A stretch of DNA of 23,872 nt, taken from the NCBI GenBank assembly GCA_038326615.1, contig JBBQKF010000046.1, positions 1 through 23,872 of the forward strand, given 5' to 3'. This DNA is from JBBQKF01 sp038326615 (GTDB lineage: Bacteria > Bacillota > Clostridia > Saccharofermentanales > UBA5734). Both the position numbers and the translations under genes were made by a program. Shown piece by piece: positions 12,935 to 22,278 of this stretch; the stretch's first letter is position 1; every line of letters begins with the position of its first letter. The notes beneath the pieces were generated by a model. That model was not told where the DNA came from. It saw only the letters and a list, made by a program, of their open reading frames with translations, and searched no databases.

Positions 12935-14323
12935 ATGGCACTGCCATTGGTTGCGGTTGTTGGACGACCGAATGTAGGAAAATCAACATTTTTTAATTAC
13001 CTGGCTGGAACGAGAGTTTCGATTGTAGATGATACCCCTGGCGTTACAAGAGATCGTATCTATTCGCACGGAACATGGCGTGACCGCAAATTCTCGATTG
13101 TTGACACAGGCGGTATTGAACCTGATTCACAGGATTTTATTTTTAGGTCAATGCGCGATCAGGCTCAAATTGCAATCGACACTGCTGATGTAATTGTTTT
13201 TATGGTGGATGTAAAAACAGGACTAACTGCTATGGACATAGATGTTGCTGGTATTTTAAGAAAATCGAAAAAACCAATTATTGTCGTAGTAAACAAAGTT
13301 GATCAGGTTGGTGAAACGCCAGCTGATGTATACGAATTTTATAACCTTGGATTAGGTGAAATTTATCCGGTATCTTCAGTTCATGGTCTTGGAATGGGAG
13401 ATTTGCTTGATGCAATTTTTGAACATTTTCCTAAAGAAGATGAAAATGAAGAAGACAGCGATGTCGTTTCAGTTGCTTTTATAGGAAAGCCCAATGCTGG
13501 CAAATCATCAATCGTCAACAAAATGCTTGGATATGAGCGCACTATTGTTTCGGATATTCCAGGAACAACACGTGATGCGATTGATACATACCTCGAGAAT
13601 TCATTTGGTAAATATAATATAATTGACACAGCAGGTCTTCGTAAGAAAAGTCGAATTGACAGTGGGATTGAAAAATATTCTATGATAAGAGCTCTTGCTG
13701 CCATTGAACGCGCCGATGTCTGCGTCATTATGATTGATGCCGTTGATGGAGTTACAGAACAGGATACGAAAGTTGCCGGATACGCTCACAACGAAGGAAA
13801 AGCGTGTATTTTTGCAATTAATAAGTGGGATTTGATAGAAAAAGAAACAGGAACTTTAGAAGAATACGAAAAAACAGTTAAAGAGGGCTTTGGGTTTATG
13901 ATGTATGCTCCGATTGTCTTCGTTTCTGCTAAGACAGGGCAACGTGTGGATAAATTATTTCAAATGATTAATCACGTATTTCAGCAAGCGCAGATCAGGC
14001 TTACAACAGGCGTCTTGAACGATCTGATTGCTGAAGCTGTTGCGATGGTTCCAACCCCACAGGATAAAGGTAAACATTTGAAGATATTCTATGCAACGCA
14101 AGTTGGAGTAAAGCCGCCGCAGTTTGTTCTTTTTATAAACAACAAAGAACTCATGCATTTTTCATACGAAAGATACCTCGAAAACCAGCTTCGTAAGAAT
14201 TTTGGATTTGTAGGAACGCCGATTCGTTTGATTTTAAGACCTAAAGAAGAAAAGCAGGTCAAACGAGGATTTGGTCCAAAATTCAAGCGAAAACGAGATC
14301 CAGTTGAGGATCCAGTCGAATAA
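12935..14323 (+). CDS. der: GTPase Der (EngA), tandem G domains
   Basis: Der is an essential two-domain GTPase for 50S subunit assembly. The 462-residue product shows G1 motif GRPNVGKS at 10-17, DTGG at 57-60, NKVD at 120-123, then a second G domain with GKPNAGKS at 184-191, DTAG, and NKWD near 296. The KH-like C-terminal domain follows, with NKELMHFSYERYLENQLRKNFGF and PIRLILRP, which binds 23S rRNA. The tail ends in a basic stretch and the DPVEDPVE repeat. GGAGGAAATAAAC precedes ATG 12935. A plsY gene often follows der; here typA does. Confidence 0.98.
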   Translation: MALPLVAVVGRPNVGKSTFFNYLAGTRVSIVDDTPGVTRDRIYSHGTWRDRKFSIVDTGGIEPDSQDFIFRSMRDQAQIAIDTADVIVFMVDVKTGLTAMDIDVAGILRKSKKPIIVVVNKVDQVGETPADVYEFYNLGLGEIYPVSSVHGLGMGDLLDAIFEHFPKEDENEEDSDVVSVAFIGKPNAGKSSIVNKMLGYERTIVSDIPGTTRDAIDTYLENSFGKYNIIDTAGLRKKSRIDSGIEKYSMIRALAAIERADVCVIMIDAVDGVTEQDTKVAGYAHNEGKACIFAINKWDLIEKETGTLEEYEKTVKEGFGFMMYAPIVFVSAKTGQRVDKLFQMINHVFQQAQIRLTTGVLNDLIAEAVAMVPTPQDKGKHLKIFYATQVGVKPPQFVLFINNKELMHFSYERYLENQLRKNFGFVGTPIRLILRPKEEKQVKRGFGPKFKRKRDPVEDPVE

Positions 14324-14429
14324 GCTTTTAAAAGATTGAAAACCAGACCAGGTAAAAAGATTTGAAATAGCAATTTAAGACTTAATACAGAATTGCAGAT
14401 AGATAAACAATAGATAGACTATAGATTTA

Positions 14430-14458
14430 TTGATGTAAAGATAACTGGTTTCTGTAAT
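14430..14458 (+). promoter_or_regulatory. candidate promoter for typA-mltG-trhP
   Basis: TTGATG (14430-14435) and TGTAAT (14453-14458) are 17 bp apart. The predicted start leaves a leader of about 45 nt before the typA start. Confidence 0.45.
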
Positions 14459-14508
14459 GATATTTTTTGCTAATTCTAGCATAAGACAAATTTGAGAGGA
14501 ATATGAAA

Positions 14509-16344
14509 ATGACTAAAATGAACAAACTAAGAAATGTCGCAATTATCGCCCACGTTGACCATGGTAAAACCACACTTGTTGATGCAATGCTTAAGGAAAG
14601 TGGACTTTTCAGAGAAAATGAGCATATTGAAGTCCGTGTTATGGATTCAAATGACCTTGAGAAAGAGCGTGGAATTACGATTCTTGCAAAAAATACAGCA
14701 ATTATGTATGGTTCGACCAAGATAAATATCGTTGATACACCAGGACATGCGGACTTCGGAGGAGAGGTTGAGCGTGTTCTTAAAATGGTTGATGGTGTTT
14801 TACTTGTTGTTGATGCATACGACGGACCGATGCCCCAGACGAGATTTGTTCTTCGTAAGGCACTAGAACTTAAACTTATTCCGATGGTTGTAATAAACAA
14901 AATTGACCGTCCTGATGCACGGCCTATGGAAGTTGTAGATATGGTTTTAGAACTTTTCATTGAACTTGGGGCAGACGATACACAGCTTGATTTCCCTATA
15001 ATCTACGCTTCTGCAAGAGAAGGATATTCATGCCGCGAGTTAAAGGATCTTGAAACGAGCGAAAGTCGTAATTTCAAGCCACTTCTTGATGCTATTGTTG
15101 AAACAATGCCAAGTCCCGAAGGTGACCTTGATAAGCCTTTGCAAATGCTTGTATCAAACATCGATTCAGACCCTTATATCGGAAGAATTGCCGTTGGAAG
15201 AATAGTTAGAGGATCAATTAAACAGGGGATGCCAATTGCGATTTGTAGTTTTGATGATGGAACAATCATTAATTCAAGAGTCGTAAAGCTAATGACGTAT
15301 CAAGGGCTTCATCGTATTGAGACACAAGGAGCTGATATGGGTGAAATCGTATGTGTTGCTGGTATTCCTGGAATTAATATTGGGGATACTATTTGCAGCC
15401 AGGATTGCCCTGAAGCGCTTGAATTTGTAAATATTGATGAGCCTACAATTGCAATGACTTTCAGTGTTAATAACAGTCCATTTGCTGGGAAAGAAGGCAA
15501 GTTTGTAACTTCAAGACATCTTCGTGACCGTTTATTTAAAGAAATGGAAACTAATGTAAGTATGAGACTTGAAGAAACTGAATCCCCAGATTCGTACCTT
15601 GTTAAGGGGCGCGGAGAGCTTCATCTTTCAATTCTTATTGAGACAATGCGTAGACAGGGATATGAATTTCAGGTATCAAAACCTAGGGTTATTATAAAAG
15701 AAATTGATGGCGAAAAGAGTGAGCCAATTGAGCTTTTACTTGTTGATGTGCCTGAAGATTACGTTGGTGTTGTTATAGAAAAGCTCGGATCAAGGAAGGC
15801 TGAATTTGTTAATATGCTTCCTCCCGAAAAAGGATATACAAGAATGGAATTTAAAATTCCTACACGTGGACTTATTGGCTATCGTTCAGAATTCTTGTCT
15901 GATACAAAAGGAAATGGTATAATAAATAGTATTATCAGCGGATTTGAACCTTGGAAGGGCGAAATAGAGACTCGTTCTCATGGAGTTTTAGTTGCATGGG
16001 AAGATGGAGACGCTGTTGGATATGGCCTTTACAACGCTCAAGAGCGCGGTAATCTGTTTATCGGAGCAGGAACACCTGTTTATCAGGGAATGGTAGTCGG
16101 TGCAAACCCTAGAAACGAAGATATTGTTGTTAATGTCTGTAAGAAAAAGCAGGTTACCAACATGCGTGCATCAGGAACAGATGAAGCACTACGCTTAACA
16201 CCTCCAATTCTTATGAGCCTTGAACAGTGTTTGGAATTTATCGCTGATGACGAACTAGTTGAAGTAACACCATTAAACATCCGCTTGCGCAAGAGAGTTT
16301 TGAACAACGATATACGCGCTAAGCAAAAGAGTAAGAAAGTTTAA
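14509..16344 (+). CDS. typA: translational GTPase BipA/TypA
   Basis: BipA (TypA) is an EF-G-like GTPase that acts in ribosome assembly and stress or low-temperature growth. The 611-residue product has the P-loop HVDHGKTT at 15-22, DSNDLEKERGITI, DTPGHADFGGEVERVL, NKID and the domain order of the family, with a long C-terminal domain (GERGNLFIGAGTPVYQGM-like segment) unique to BipA. In-frame ATGs lie at 14503, 14509 and 14518. GAGAGGA at 14494-14500 is 8 bases before 14509, and only 2 before 14503, so 14509 is preferred. mltG follows 18 bases downstream, so the two are probably cotranscribed. Confidence 0.97.
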   Translation: MTKMNKLRNVAIIAHVDHGKTTLVDAMLKESGLFRENEHIEVRVMDSNDLEKERGITILAKNTAIMYGSTKINIVDTPGHADFGGEVERVLKMVDGVLLVVDAYDGPMPQTRFVLRKALELKLIPMVVINKIDRPDARPMEVVDMVLELFIELGADDTQLDFPIIYASAREGYSCRELKDLETSESRNFKPLLDAIVETMPSPEGDLDKPLQMLVSNIDSDPYIGRIAVGRIVRGSIKQGMPIAICSFDDGTIINSRVVKLMTYQGLHRIETQGADMGEIVCVAGIPGINIGDTICSQDCPEALEFVNIDEPTIAMTFSVNNSPFAGKEGKFVTSRHLRDRLFKEMETNVSMRLEETESPDSYLVKGRGELHLSILIETMRRQGYEFQVSKPRVIIKEIDGEKSEPIELLLVDVPEDYVGVVIEKLGSRKAEFVNMLPPEKGYTRMEFKIPTRGLIGYRSEFLSDTKGNGIINSIISGFEPWKGEIETRSHGVLVAWEDGDAVGYGLYNAQERGNLFIGAGTPVYQGMVVGANPRNEDIVVNVCKKKQVTNMRASGTDEALRLTPPILMSLEQCLEFIADDELVEVTPLNIRLRKRVLNNDIRAKQKSKKV

Positions 16345-16362
16345 AATTCGAGGTTAAATGAC

Positions 16363-17484
16363 ATGATGTCAAAATCAACAACGAAAGTATTAACATGGCT
16401 GGTTTCATTCCTTATTTTTGTATCCACCATCGGAATTGGATTTACGTTGGGGTTTAAGTATGTTTTGTCTCAAAACCAGAGATTTTCTAGTTTTAGCACA
16501 AAAACCCAAAAAATCACCGTTGACACACCTGGCGCAGTCATGATTGTTATTAAACAAGGTTCCGACACAAGCGATATAGCGAAGGTGCTTGCTGACAAAA
16601 ATGTTATTGCCAATAAACTTGCTTTTAATTTCATGTCAAAAATCAACGGATTTGATGGTCAATATAAGGCAGGAACTCATTTCGTCAAAAAAGACATGAG
16701 CTATGACGAAATAATGTATATGCTTTCACTTAAACCACAGACAGTCAAGGTGACTTTTCAGGAAGGCCTTACATATAAAGAGGTTAAAGAAAAACTTGTG
16801 AAAGCAGGAGTTCTTTTTGATGAAACTATTCTCGACAACATGGTTAACAATCCGGCTCTTTTTCTGGAATATAATTTTGTAACACAGATACCTAAAACAG
16901 AAGGTCGTGAATGGCTTTTGCAGGGGTATCTTTTCCCTGACACATATGAATTTGATATGAATACAAATGAAGAATCAATTATCAGAACTTTTCTCGATAA
17001 TACTAAAAGGCGGCTTATTCCTGAAATATATGCCCGTGCAAAAACAATGAAACTCACTATGGATCAAGTGATTACATTAGCATCAGTTGTTGAAATGGAA
17101 AGCGGTAGGCTTGAACAACTGGACCTTATAGCCGGTGTATTCCATAATCGTCTTAATGCTAAAAATAATTCAACAGGGAATCGGCTTGAGTCAGATGCCA
17201 CGATAAACTACATAAAGAAAGAACTTGGGCTTAAAACTTCGATAATTGTTTCTAGCACTGATCAAAGTCTTGATAATCAATACAACACATATAAATATAA
17301 GGGGATACCCATTGGTCCGATTTGTTCTCCAGGTATGGATGCAATAAGAGCGACTTTGTGGCCATCAAAAGAGAAGAACTTTTATTTTGTATCAAGAAAT
17401 GATGGAACAGGCATGAGCGAATTTGCAACTACACAACAACAACATTTTAATAACGTAATAAAATATCTTGGCAAGAGGACTTAA
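16363..17484 (+). CDS. mltG: endolytic murein transglycosylase MltG
   Basis: MltG (YceG family) cuts nascent glycan strands at the membrane and limits peptidoglycan chain length. The 373-residue product has one N-terminal membrane span (about 9-31), a LysM-like region (GSDTSDIAKVLADKNVI), the family strand LQGYLFPDTYEF (186-197), and the catalytic segment ASVVEMES with Glu244 in the position of the E. coli catalytic Glu218. The end, PIGPICSPGMDAIRATLWP, is also typical. ATG 16363 or the next ATG (16366) follows GAGG. The next gene begins 8 bases after the stop, and the mltG-U32 order is the same as in B. subtilis yrrL to yrrO. Confidence 0.93.
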   Translation: MMSKSTTKVLTWLVSFLIFVSTIGIGFTLGFKYVLSQNQRFSSFSTKTQKITVDTPGAVMIVIKQGSDTSDIAKVLADKNVIANKLAFNFMSKINGFDGQYKAGTHFVKKDMSYDEIMYMLSLKPQTVKVTFQEGLTYKEVKEKLVKAGVLFDETILDNMVNNPALFLEYNFVTQIPKTEGREWLLQGYLFPDTYEFDMNTNEESIIRTFLDNTKRRLIPEIYARAKTMKLTMDQVITLASVVEMESGRLEQLDLIAGVFHNRLNAKNNSTGNRLESDATINYIKKELGLKTSIIVSSTDQSLDNQYNTYKYKGIPIGPICSPGMDAIRATLWPSKEKNFYFVSRNDGTGMSEFATTQQQHFNNVIKYLGKRT

Positions 17485-17491
17485 TCTTCAT

Positions 17492-18754
17492 ATGAATGCA
17501 AAAAGAGTTGAATTACTTTCTCCTGCAGGAGATTTTGAAAAACTTAAAATGGCAATACTTTATGGTGCCGACGCCGTATATATGGCGGGCAAGCAATTTG
17601 GGCTAAGAGCATTTTCTTCAAATTTCACCGAACCTGAATTGAAAGAAGCAATTGTTTATGCTCATGAGTGTAACGTTAAAGCATATGTCACGATGAATAT
17701 CATGGCGCATCCTGAAGATTTTGATGGCATGAAAGAATACATCAGTTATTTATCTGAATGTAAAGCTGATGCTGTGATTGTATCAGATCCTGGTATTTTC
17801 TCATTGGTTCGCGAAGTTGCTCCTGATATGGAAATACATATCAGTACACAGGCCAGTGTAACAAATGCTAAAGGATGTATATTTTGGCATAATGCAGGTG
17901 CAAAAAGAATTGTTCTTGCAAGGGAACTTACGCTGCAGGAAATTATACAAATCCGGAAAGAAATTCCTGACAGCATCGAACTTGAAGTTTTTATTCATGG
18001 CGCGATGTGCGTTTCGTATTCGGGACGATGCCTTTTGTCGAATCATTTTACCGGACGCGATGGAAATCGGGGTAAATGTGCTCAGCCTTGTAGATGGAAA
18101 TATTACGTTACAGAAGAGAAAAGAAACGAGGAGCCTCTTGAAATTGCACAGGATGAAAAGGGGACTTACCTTTTTAATTCCAGAGATATGTGCATGATTG
18201 ATTATGTTCCAGAACTTATTGCATCTGGTATTTATAGTTTCAAAATTGAAGGTCGAATAAAGGGCGCTTTTTATGTTGCCACTGCGACGAAAGCATACCG
18301 TGAAGCTATTGATTTATATTATCTTGACCCTTTGAATTACAAAACAGACCCATCATGGAAAGCAGACTTAGAAAAGACCGTTCACAGAGAATTTGCAACT
18401 GGGTTTTTCTTTGATAAGCCAATGAATCAGGCACAAATTTTTGCAGGGGACTCTTATATGAAAGAAGCTGTTGTAGTTGGTATTGTTAAATCGTATGATC
18501 CGAAGACGAAAAGAGCTTTGATTGAACAGCGTAATAAACTGTTTGAAGGTGACAAACTCGAAGTAGTATCTCCAAGAGGCAGGCATTTTGATATAGTTGC
18601 ATCAGAACTTTTAGATGAGAAGGGTAATCCGATAGTTTCAACACCACATGCGAAAATGATTTTTTCGATGCCAATGAGAGTTCCTGTTGACCCTGAGTCA
18701 TTTATAAGACGGCTTGGAAATAAGGATTTGGGCGTTATATTATGCTCCCAATAA
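17492..18754 (+). CDS. trhP: U32 family protein, probable tRNA hydroxylation protein TrhP
   Basis: The product (420 residues) belongs to peptidase family U32. TrhP-type members make 5-hydroxyuridine at tRNA position 34 with prephenate as the donor, and need an iron-sulfur cluster. Visible support: ELLSPAGDFEKLKMAILYGADAVY at the N-terminus, HGAMCVSYSGRCLLSNHFTGRDGNRG, KCAQPCRWKY and NSRDMCMIDY, giving Cys173, 180, 196/200 and 234 as the likely cluster ligands. B. subtilis carries two such genes (yrrN, yrrO) after mltG, and this single gene is in the same place. An in-frame TTG (17468) inside mltG is possible, but ATG 17492 is preferred; AGAGGA (17474-17479) is 12 bases upstream, rather far. 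A protease role has been claimed for relatives but is less likely. Confidence 0.85.
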   Translation: MNAKRVELLSPAGDFEKLKMAILYGADAVYMAGKQFGLRAFSSNFTEPELKEAIVYAHECNVKAYVTMNIMAHPEDFDGMKEYISYLSECKADAVIVSDPGIFSLVREVAPDMEIHISTQASVTNAKGCIFWHNAGAKRIVLARELTLQEIIQIRKEIPDSIELEVFIHGAMCVSYSGRCLLSNHFTGRDGNRGKCAQPCRWKYYVTEEKRNEEPLEIAQDEKGTYLFNSRDMCMIDYVPELIASGIYSFKIEGRIKGAFYVATATKAYREAIDLYYLDPLNYKTDPSWKADLEKTVHREFATGFFFDKPMNQAQIFAGDSYMKEAVVVGIVKSYDPKTKRALIEQRNKLFEGDKLEVVSPRGRHFDIVASELLDEKGNPIVSTPHAKMIFSMPMRVPVDPESFIRRLGNKDLGVILCSQ

Positions 18755-18911
18755 ATCAGTATTGTTAACAATTCTTGAGGCTGTATCTTAACGAAAAATA
18801 TCAATCCACAATTTGTGTATTATTACAATCGTATTTTGTTTTGCACAAATAATAAGTGTGTTTTAGTGACTAAAAATATTTGCGGAGTCTATTTTAATAT
18901 TTGAATTTCGG

Positions 18912-20453
18912 TTATTTCATTGATATGTCAAAATCAATAACATTTCTTGAAGACACAACTTGCTTAATCCATGCTGCTACTTCTTTGTGCGCTGGATGAT
19001 TCATATATACTGTAAGATCATCGTAGCTGGCAAAAGTGGTTATTAGGACGATATCATAGGCATCTGACACAAATTTAGTATCTTCACCAATTTCCATATT
19101 TAAAATCTCTGGGATAAGGGCAGGAAGAGTGCGAAGTTTTTCTTTCATGATAGCTGAATTTATTATCATAGTGTTATCAAGTGCCTGTTCTTTAAGTTTC
19201 CACATTACAACGTGTTTTACTGTATCAACAGGAACATTAGATATTATGACATTACTGGAATCAGCAAAAGCGACTTTGTTTAGAATTTTGCCAAACCATT
19301 CTCTAGTAATCTCTTTAAACCCAAATGAATCCATTATCCCTGTTATTAAAACAACAATCATTGGGCCTAGAAGAAATCCAACAAATCCGAAAGCAGCTAC
19401 ACCGATAATCATTGCTGTCAGTGTAGCAAGGGGATGAAGTTTCATTGCAGTTCCAATAACCTTGGGTTCGAGAAGGGTTCTCACTAAAGTCATTATTCCA
19501 ACAAAAGCAAGAGCGACAAAGCCTTCGAAAATCCTACCTTGTATAAACATATAAACCGCAATCGGGTAAAAGCAAGCGCTTGCGCCTACAGCAGGAAGAA
19601 TATCAACAAACGTAACAATAAGTGCAAGAATAACAATATATGGCATTTTTATAATAGATAAGCCGATTATTGCTTCGGTAAAAGTTACCATCATAATTAC
19701 AGCATATCCACCAAAAACACGGAAAAGAGACTTAGAGACCTTTGATACAACATTTACAATCTTACTTACAAAAACTTCACTAGGTAATAATTCACGGATG
19801 AACTTGCCAATAACAATTTTATCAGTAATATAATAATACCCAGACATAACAATAACAATTGCTTGAAAAAACAGCCACGGTATATTCCCAATGAATCCAA
19901 GAATGCTATTTAAAACTGATGTTGTTATCTTTGGCAGTGCCGCTAGGATATCATTTTGAATTTTTACCAGTTCATCTGATAAAAGTGTTATTGCTGATTC
20001 AGGAAGAATTCCTCCTAAATATTTCGAAACCCCATTAAGCCACGTGGAGATATTATTAATAATCTCAGTTGCTGGCATACTTGTACTTAATAAATTAATC
20101 AGATTTCTGACCTGTGCAATAAGTGCAAAGAAAATAAAAATAATAATTCCGATAAAAAGGAGCAAAAGAAGTACAAAATTAATAAGTTTTAGTATACGAT
20201 ACCCTTTAGTGTCGCCGCCTTTTTCTAGAGATCTTGGGTTTTTCCTTCGAACCAGCTTATAAATTGCTTTTGAAAATGTATTTGATGCATGAGCAAGAAC
20301 AAACCCAATTACTATTGGTATAAGAAGTGCAAAAAGTTTGACTCCAAAAAACAGAACACACAGCACAATTGCAGCTATCATGCTGTATTTTATTATTGAT
20401 AAAATTATTTCTTTATCTTTATTTCCCTTAGTTTTTACAATCCCGTTTGGCAT
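18912..20453 (-). CDS. AI-2E-family permease fused to a C-terminal Dabb domain
   Basis: The 513-residue protein has two parts. Residues 20-400 form an AI-2E/UPF0118 (YtvI-like) membrane protein with about eight hydrophobic segments and the family end DILPAVGASACFYPIAVYMF, LLEPKVIGTAMKLHPLATL and GFLLGPMIVVLITGI. These are putative exporters or ion antiporters; the substrate here is unknown. Residues about 411-513 form a separate domain starting VKHVVMWKLKEQ and ending YMNHPAHKEVAAWIKQVV, the hallmark of Dabb (dimeric alpha/beta barrel, stress-responsive) domains, normally found as free-standing ~100-residue cytoplasmic proteins. The open frame is unbroken, so this is a true fusion. It would place a Dabb domain on the C-terminal membrane face. 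GGAGAAAT precedes ATG. It is convergent with trhP. Confidence 0.85.
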   Translation of the reverse strand: MPNGIVKTKGNKDKEIILSIIKYSMIAAIVLCVLFFGVKLFALLIPIVIGFVLAHASNTFSKAIYKLVRRKNPRSLEKGGDTKGYRILKLINFVLLLLLFIGIIIFIFFALIAQVRNLINLLSTSMPATEIINNISTWLNGVSKYLGGILPESAITLLSDELVKIQNDILAALPKITTSVLNSILGFIGNIPWLFFQAIVIVMSGYYYITDKIVIGKFIRELLPSEVFVSKIVNVVSKVSKSLFRVFGGYAVIMMVTFTEAIIGLSIIKMPYIVILALIVTFVDILPAVGASACFYPIAVYMFIQGRIFEGFVALAFVGIMTLVRTLLEPKVIGTAMKLHPLATLTAMIIGVAAFGFVGFLLGPMIVVLITGIMDSFGFKEITREWFGKILNKVAFADSSNVIISNVPVDTVKHVVMWKLKEQALDNTMIINSAIMKEKLRTLPALIPEILNMEIGEDTKFVSDAYDIVLITTFASYDDLTVYMNHPAHKEVAAWIKQVVSSRNVIDFDISMK

Positions 20454-20501
20454 ATTTCTCCTTAAAATTGTTGAATTCGAATTCTTCTATATTTAATTAA
20501 T

Positions 20502-20510
20502 ATTATAACA
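20502..20510 (-). promoter_or_regulatory. extended -10 promoter of the permease-Dabb gene
   Basis: On the minus strand TGTTATAAT is a TGn extended -10 with a perfect TATAAT (20507-20502); no good -35 box is seen. It lies about 50 bases before the start codon. Confidence 0.5.
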
Positions 20511-20613
20511 GAAAGAAATAGAATAAGTCTCTAAAAATCCCTATTTGTTTTAGGAAAATCTTTTCTATTCATTTATTTGACTGTGAATAGTAACATGAAA
20601 ATTCTTGTTTGAT

Positions 20614-21618
20614 TTATGAATTTGTAAAATATACAAATAACAGGGAAGATATTAAGATCAGGCAACCCATGATGAATTTCCAGTCAGCCGGGAAAAAGAC
20701 TAATTTTTCATGTGCTTTACGGTCTGGAGGTGCTTGTGATGAAAACAAGACCAGCATTGGTACTAATGCAACCGCAGCAATGCAGGCTGCAAGAAGTGAT
20801 GCATAGAGCATTTGCATAGATGATGTTGATGTTACATATGCTGATGTAATTCTCGGAAGTAGTGGCCTCATTAAGAGTATTGTAAGGTTAAGAGAAATGT
20901 GGGCGAAAATACTTGAATAAATGCTGCCGGTAGTTCTTCTGATAAATCCAAGTAAACATCCGGCAAGAAATGGAGCAATTATAAACATTGGGTCTGCATG
21001 AAAAACTGCAAAGGCAAAACCTTGAAGCAATATAGCGGAGAATCTTCCGCCTTCACTCTCCATAGAACCTTGTATAACTCCCCGAAACATGAGCTCTTCA
21101 ATAATACCAGGGAGAAGTACACTGACAATCAGAACAAGCATGAATGAGCGTGGTCCTGCAAAGGCCGTCCAACCTGGCAAAGGCGGTGATGGTAAATCAA
21201 TGCCATTTTTTGAAAGAAAATATATGAAACCATTATTTAAACCTATAAACACTACTGCAGCGGGTATTCCAATTGTTAAAGACATAATAAGTCCGCCAGG
21301 AGTCGGAGATTTAATAGCCAGTGATTCATCTGCTGGCATACGAAACCAAACAAGAACAAAAATAGCAGGTGCAAGTACACAAATACCTTGCATTGCAACT
21401 GCGGCAAGAACATATCCATTAAGACCTATTTTAGAAATTCCCAAATACCCATCGGGCATAATTGTCCATAGAACCTGAAGCAAAACCGAAAGCAGCGAAT
21501 GAAGTAAAAGAAGCGTTCCTGCTGCTCCGCGAAAAGACCTGTTTATAGGTATTACACCAGCGCTAGCCCTTGGCTTAGTCCGTGATTCTTTTTGAATTGT
21601 ACCGCTGACTCTTTTCAA
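20614..21618 (-). CDS. CPBP family intramembrane glutamic protease
   Basis: The 334-residue membrane protein has several hydrophobic spans and all three CPBP (type II CAAX protease/Rce1-like) motifs: LPGIIEELMFRG with Glu174, Glu175 and Arg179, FAVFHADP with His207, and HISLN with His240 and Asn244. Such proteins cleave or process membrane substrates, often self-immunity or signalling proteins; the substrate is unknown. The start is TTG 21618, the first possible start after an in-frame stop, with GGAAGGAAG about 13-20 bases upstream, an unusually long gap. A basic N-terminal extension (about 30 residues) precedes the first span. The 5' leader holds a tetranucleotide repeat. Confidence 0.87.
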   Translation of the reverse strand: MKRVSGTIQKESRTKPRASAGVIPINRSFRGAAGTLLLLHSLLSVLLQVLWTIMPDGYLGISKIGLNGYVLAAVAMQGICVLAPAIFVLVWFRMPADESLAIKSPTPGGLIMSLTIGIPAAVVFIGLNNGFIYFLSKNGIDLPSPPLPGWTAFAGPRSFMLVLIVSVLLPGIIEELMFRGVIQGSMESEGGRFSAILLQGFAFAVFHADPMFIIAPFLAGCLLGFIRRTTGSIYSSIFAHISLNLTILLMRPLLPRITSAYVTSTSSMQMLYASLLAACIAAVALVPMLVLFSSQAPPDRKAHEKLVFFPADWKFIMGCLILISSLLFVYFTNS

Positions 21619-21630
21619 ATTTTAACACTC

Positions 21631-21680
21631 TTCCTTCCTTCTATCCATCTATCCATCCATCTATCTATCTATCTATCCAT
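21631..21680 (-). repeat. tetranucleotide microsatellite in the CPBP 5' leader
   Basis: About 12 four-base units of GATA, GATG, and finally GAAG type (minus strand) run between the predicted promoter and the TTG start. The array contains the GGAAGGAAG that would serve as ribosome site, so unit number would change leader length and ribosome-site context. Confidence 0.88.
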
Positions 21681-21699
21681 AAATCTATTAAACAAAAAT

Positions 21700-21727
21700 A
21701 TTTTATGGCCACATGCCGAATTGTAAA
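21700..21727 (-). promoter_or_regulatory. candidate promoter for the CPBP gene
   Basis: On the minus strand TTTACA (21727-21722), a 16-bp spacer and TAAAAT (21705-21700) lie just upstream of the microsatellite. The predicted leader is about 75 nt and would include the whole repeat. Confidence 0.5.
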
Positions 21728-21941
21728 TTGCAAACATTTTATGGTTTGTTCCAAATTCGCGACAAGTAATAATGATTCGATAAACATCTTCTTTTATATT
21801 ACAAAACAAATCATTGAAAAGCAATCAATTCTAATAATATATTAACAAAGTACATAAATGGTAAAATTTTATTTTTGCATCGGTAGATTTAATCAAAAAA
21901 AGACATGCTAATAATTTTCACAGGCACGCTAATTATAAAAT

Positions 21942-22112
21942 AACAAGACTATAGCGTTTACTTAGCATAACCAGATATTCATGATTATATAAAGCAAAAA
22001 CGCACTGTAACTACCCGAATTGATATTGTAGAAATAGTGATTTCTCAATTTTATAAATAGAATAACGGATTTATAAACTTATTGAGTAAACGCGATAATC
22101 ATTTAAAATAAA
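21942..22112 (+). mobile_element. MITE-like element, copy B (~152 bp core)
   Basis: The core 21948-22099 matches 8189-8342 with about 20 differences. Here the inverted ends are best preserved: ACTATAGCGTTTACTTA at the left and the complement of ATTATCGCGTTTACTCA at the right, 14 of 17 pairing. Similarity to copy A continues about 13 bases beyond the right TIR, so the true boundary may lie further out. The AGAAAT-AGTG-ATTTCT hairpin is intact. It sits in the gap between the CPBP and prepilin peptidase genes. Confidence 0.78.
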
Positions 22113-22170
22113 TATTCATTTTTTCTCGAATTTTCAAAAATATTCACAATAAATTCGCTACTGAAATTTG

Positions 22171-22219
22171 ATAATCAATAATCAATAATCAATAATCAAT
22201 AATCAATGATCAATAATCT
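22171..22219 (+). repeat. 7-bp tandem array, seven units
   Basis: ATAATCA is repeated seven times; the first five are perfect and the last two have one change each. It lies about 60 bases past the stop side of the prepilin peptidase gene. Confidence 0.92.
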
Positions 22220-22278
22220 GTAATTAATGTAATGAATGATAAATCAAATCGACAGGTATTAATGAAATGATGGGAAAA

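Noticed and set aside
18755..18911. terminator between trhP and the convergent permease gene
   Set aside because: CACAATTTGTG is a short palindrome and other partial pairings exist, but none has a stable stem plus T-run.
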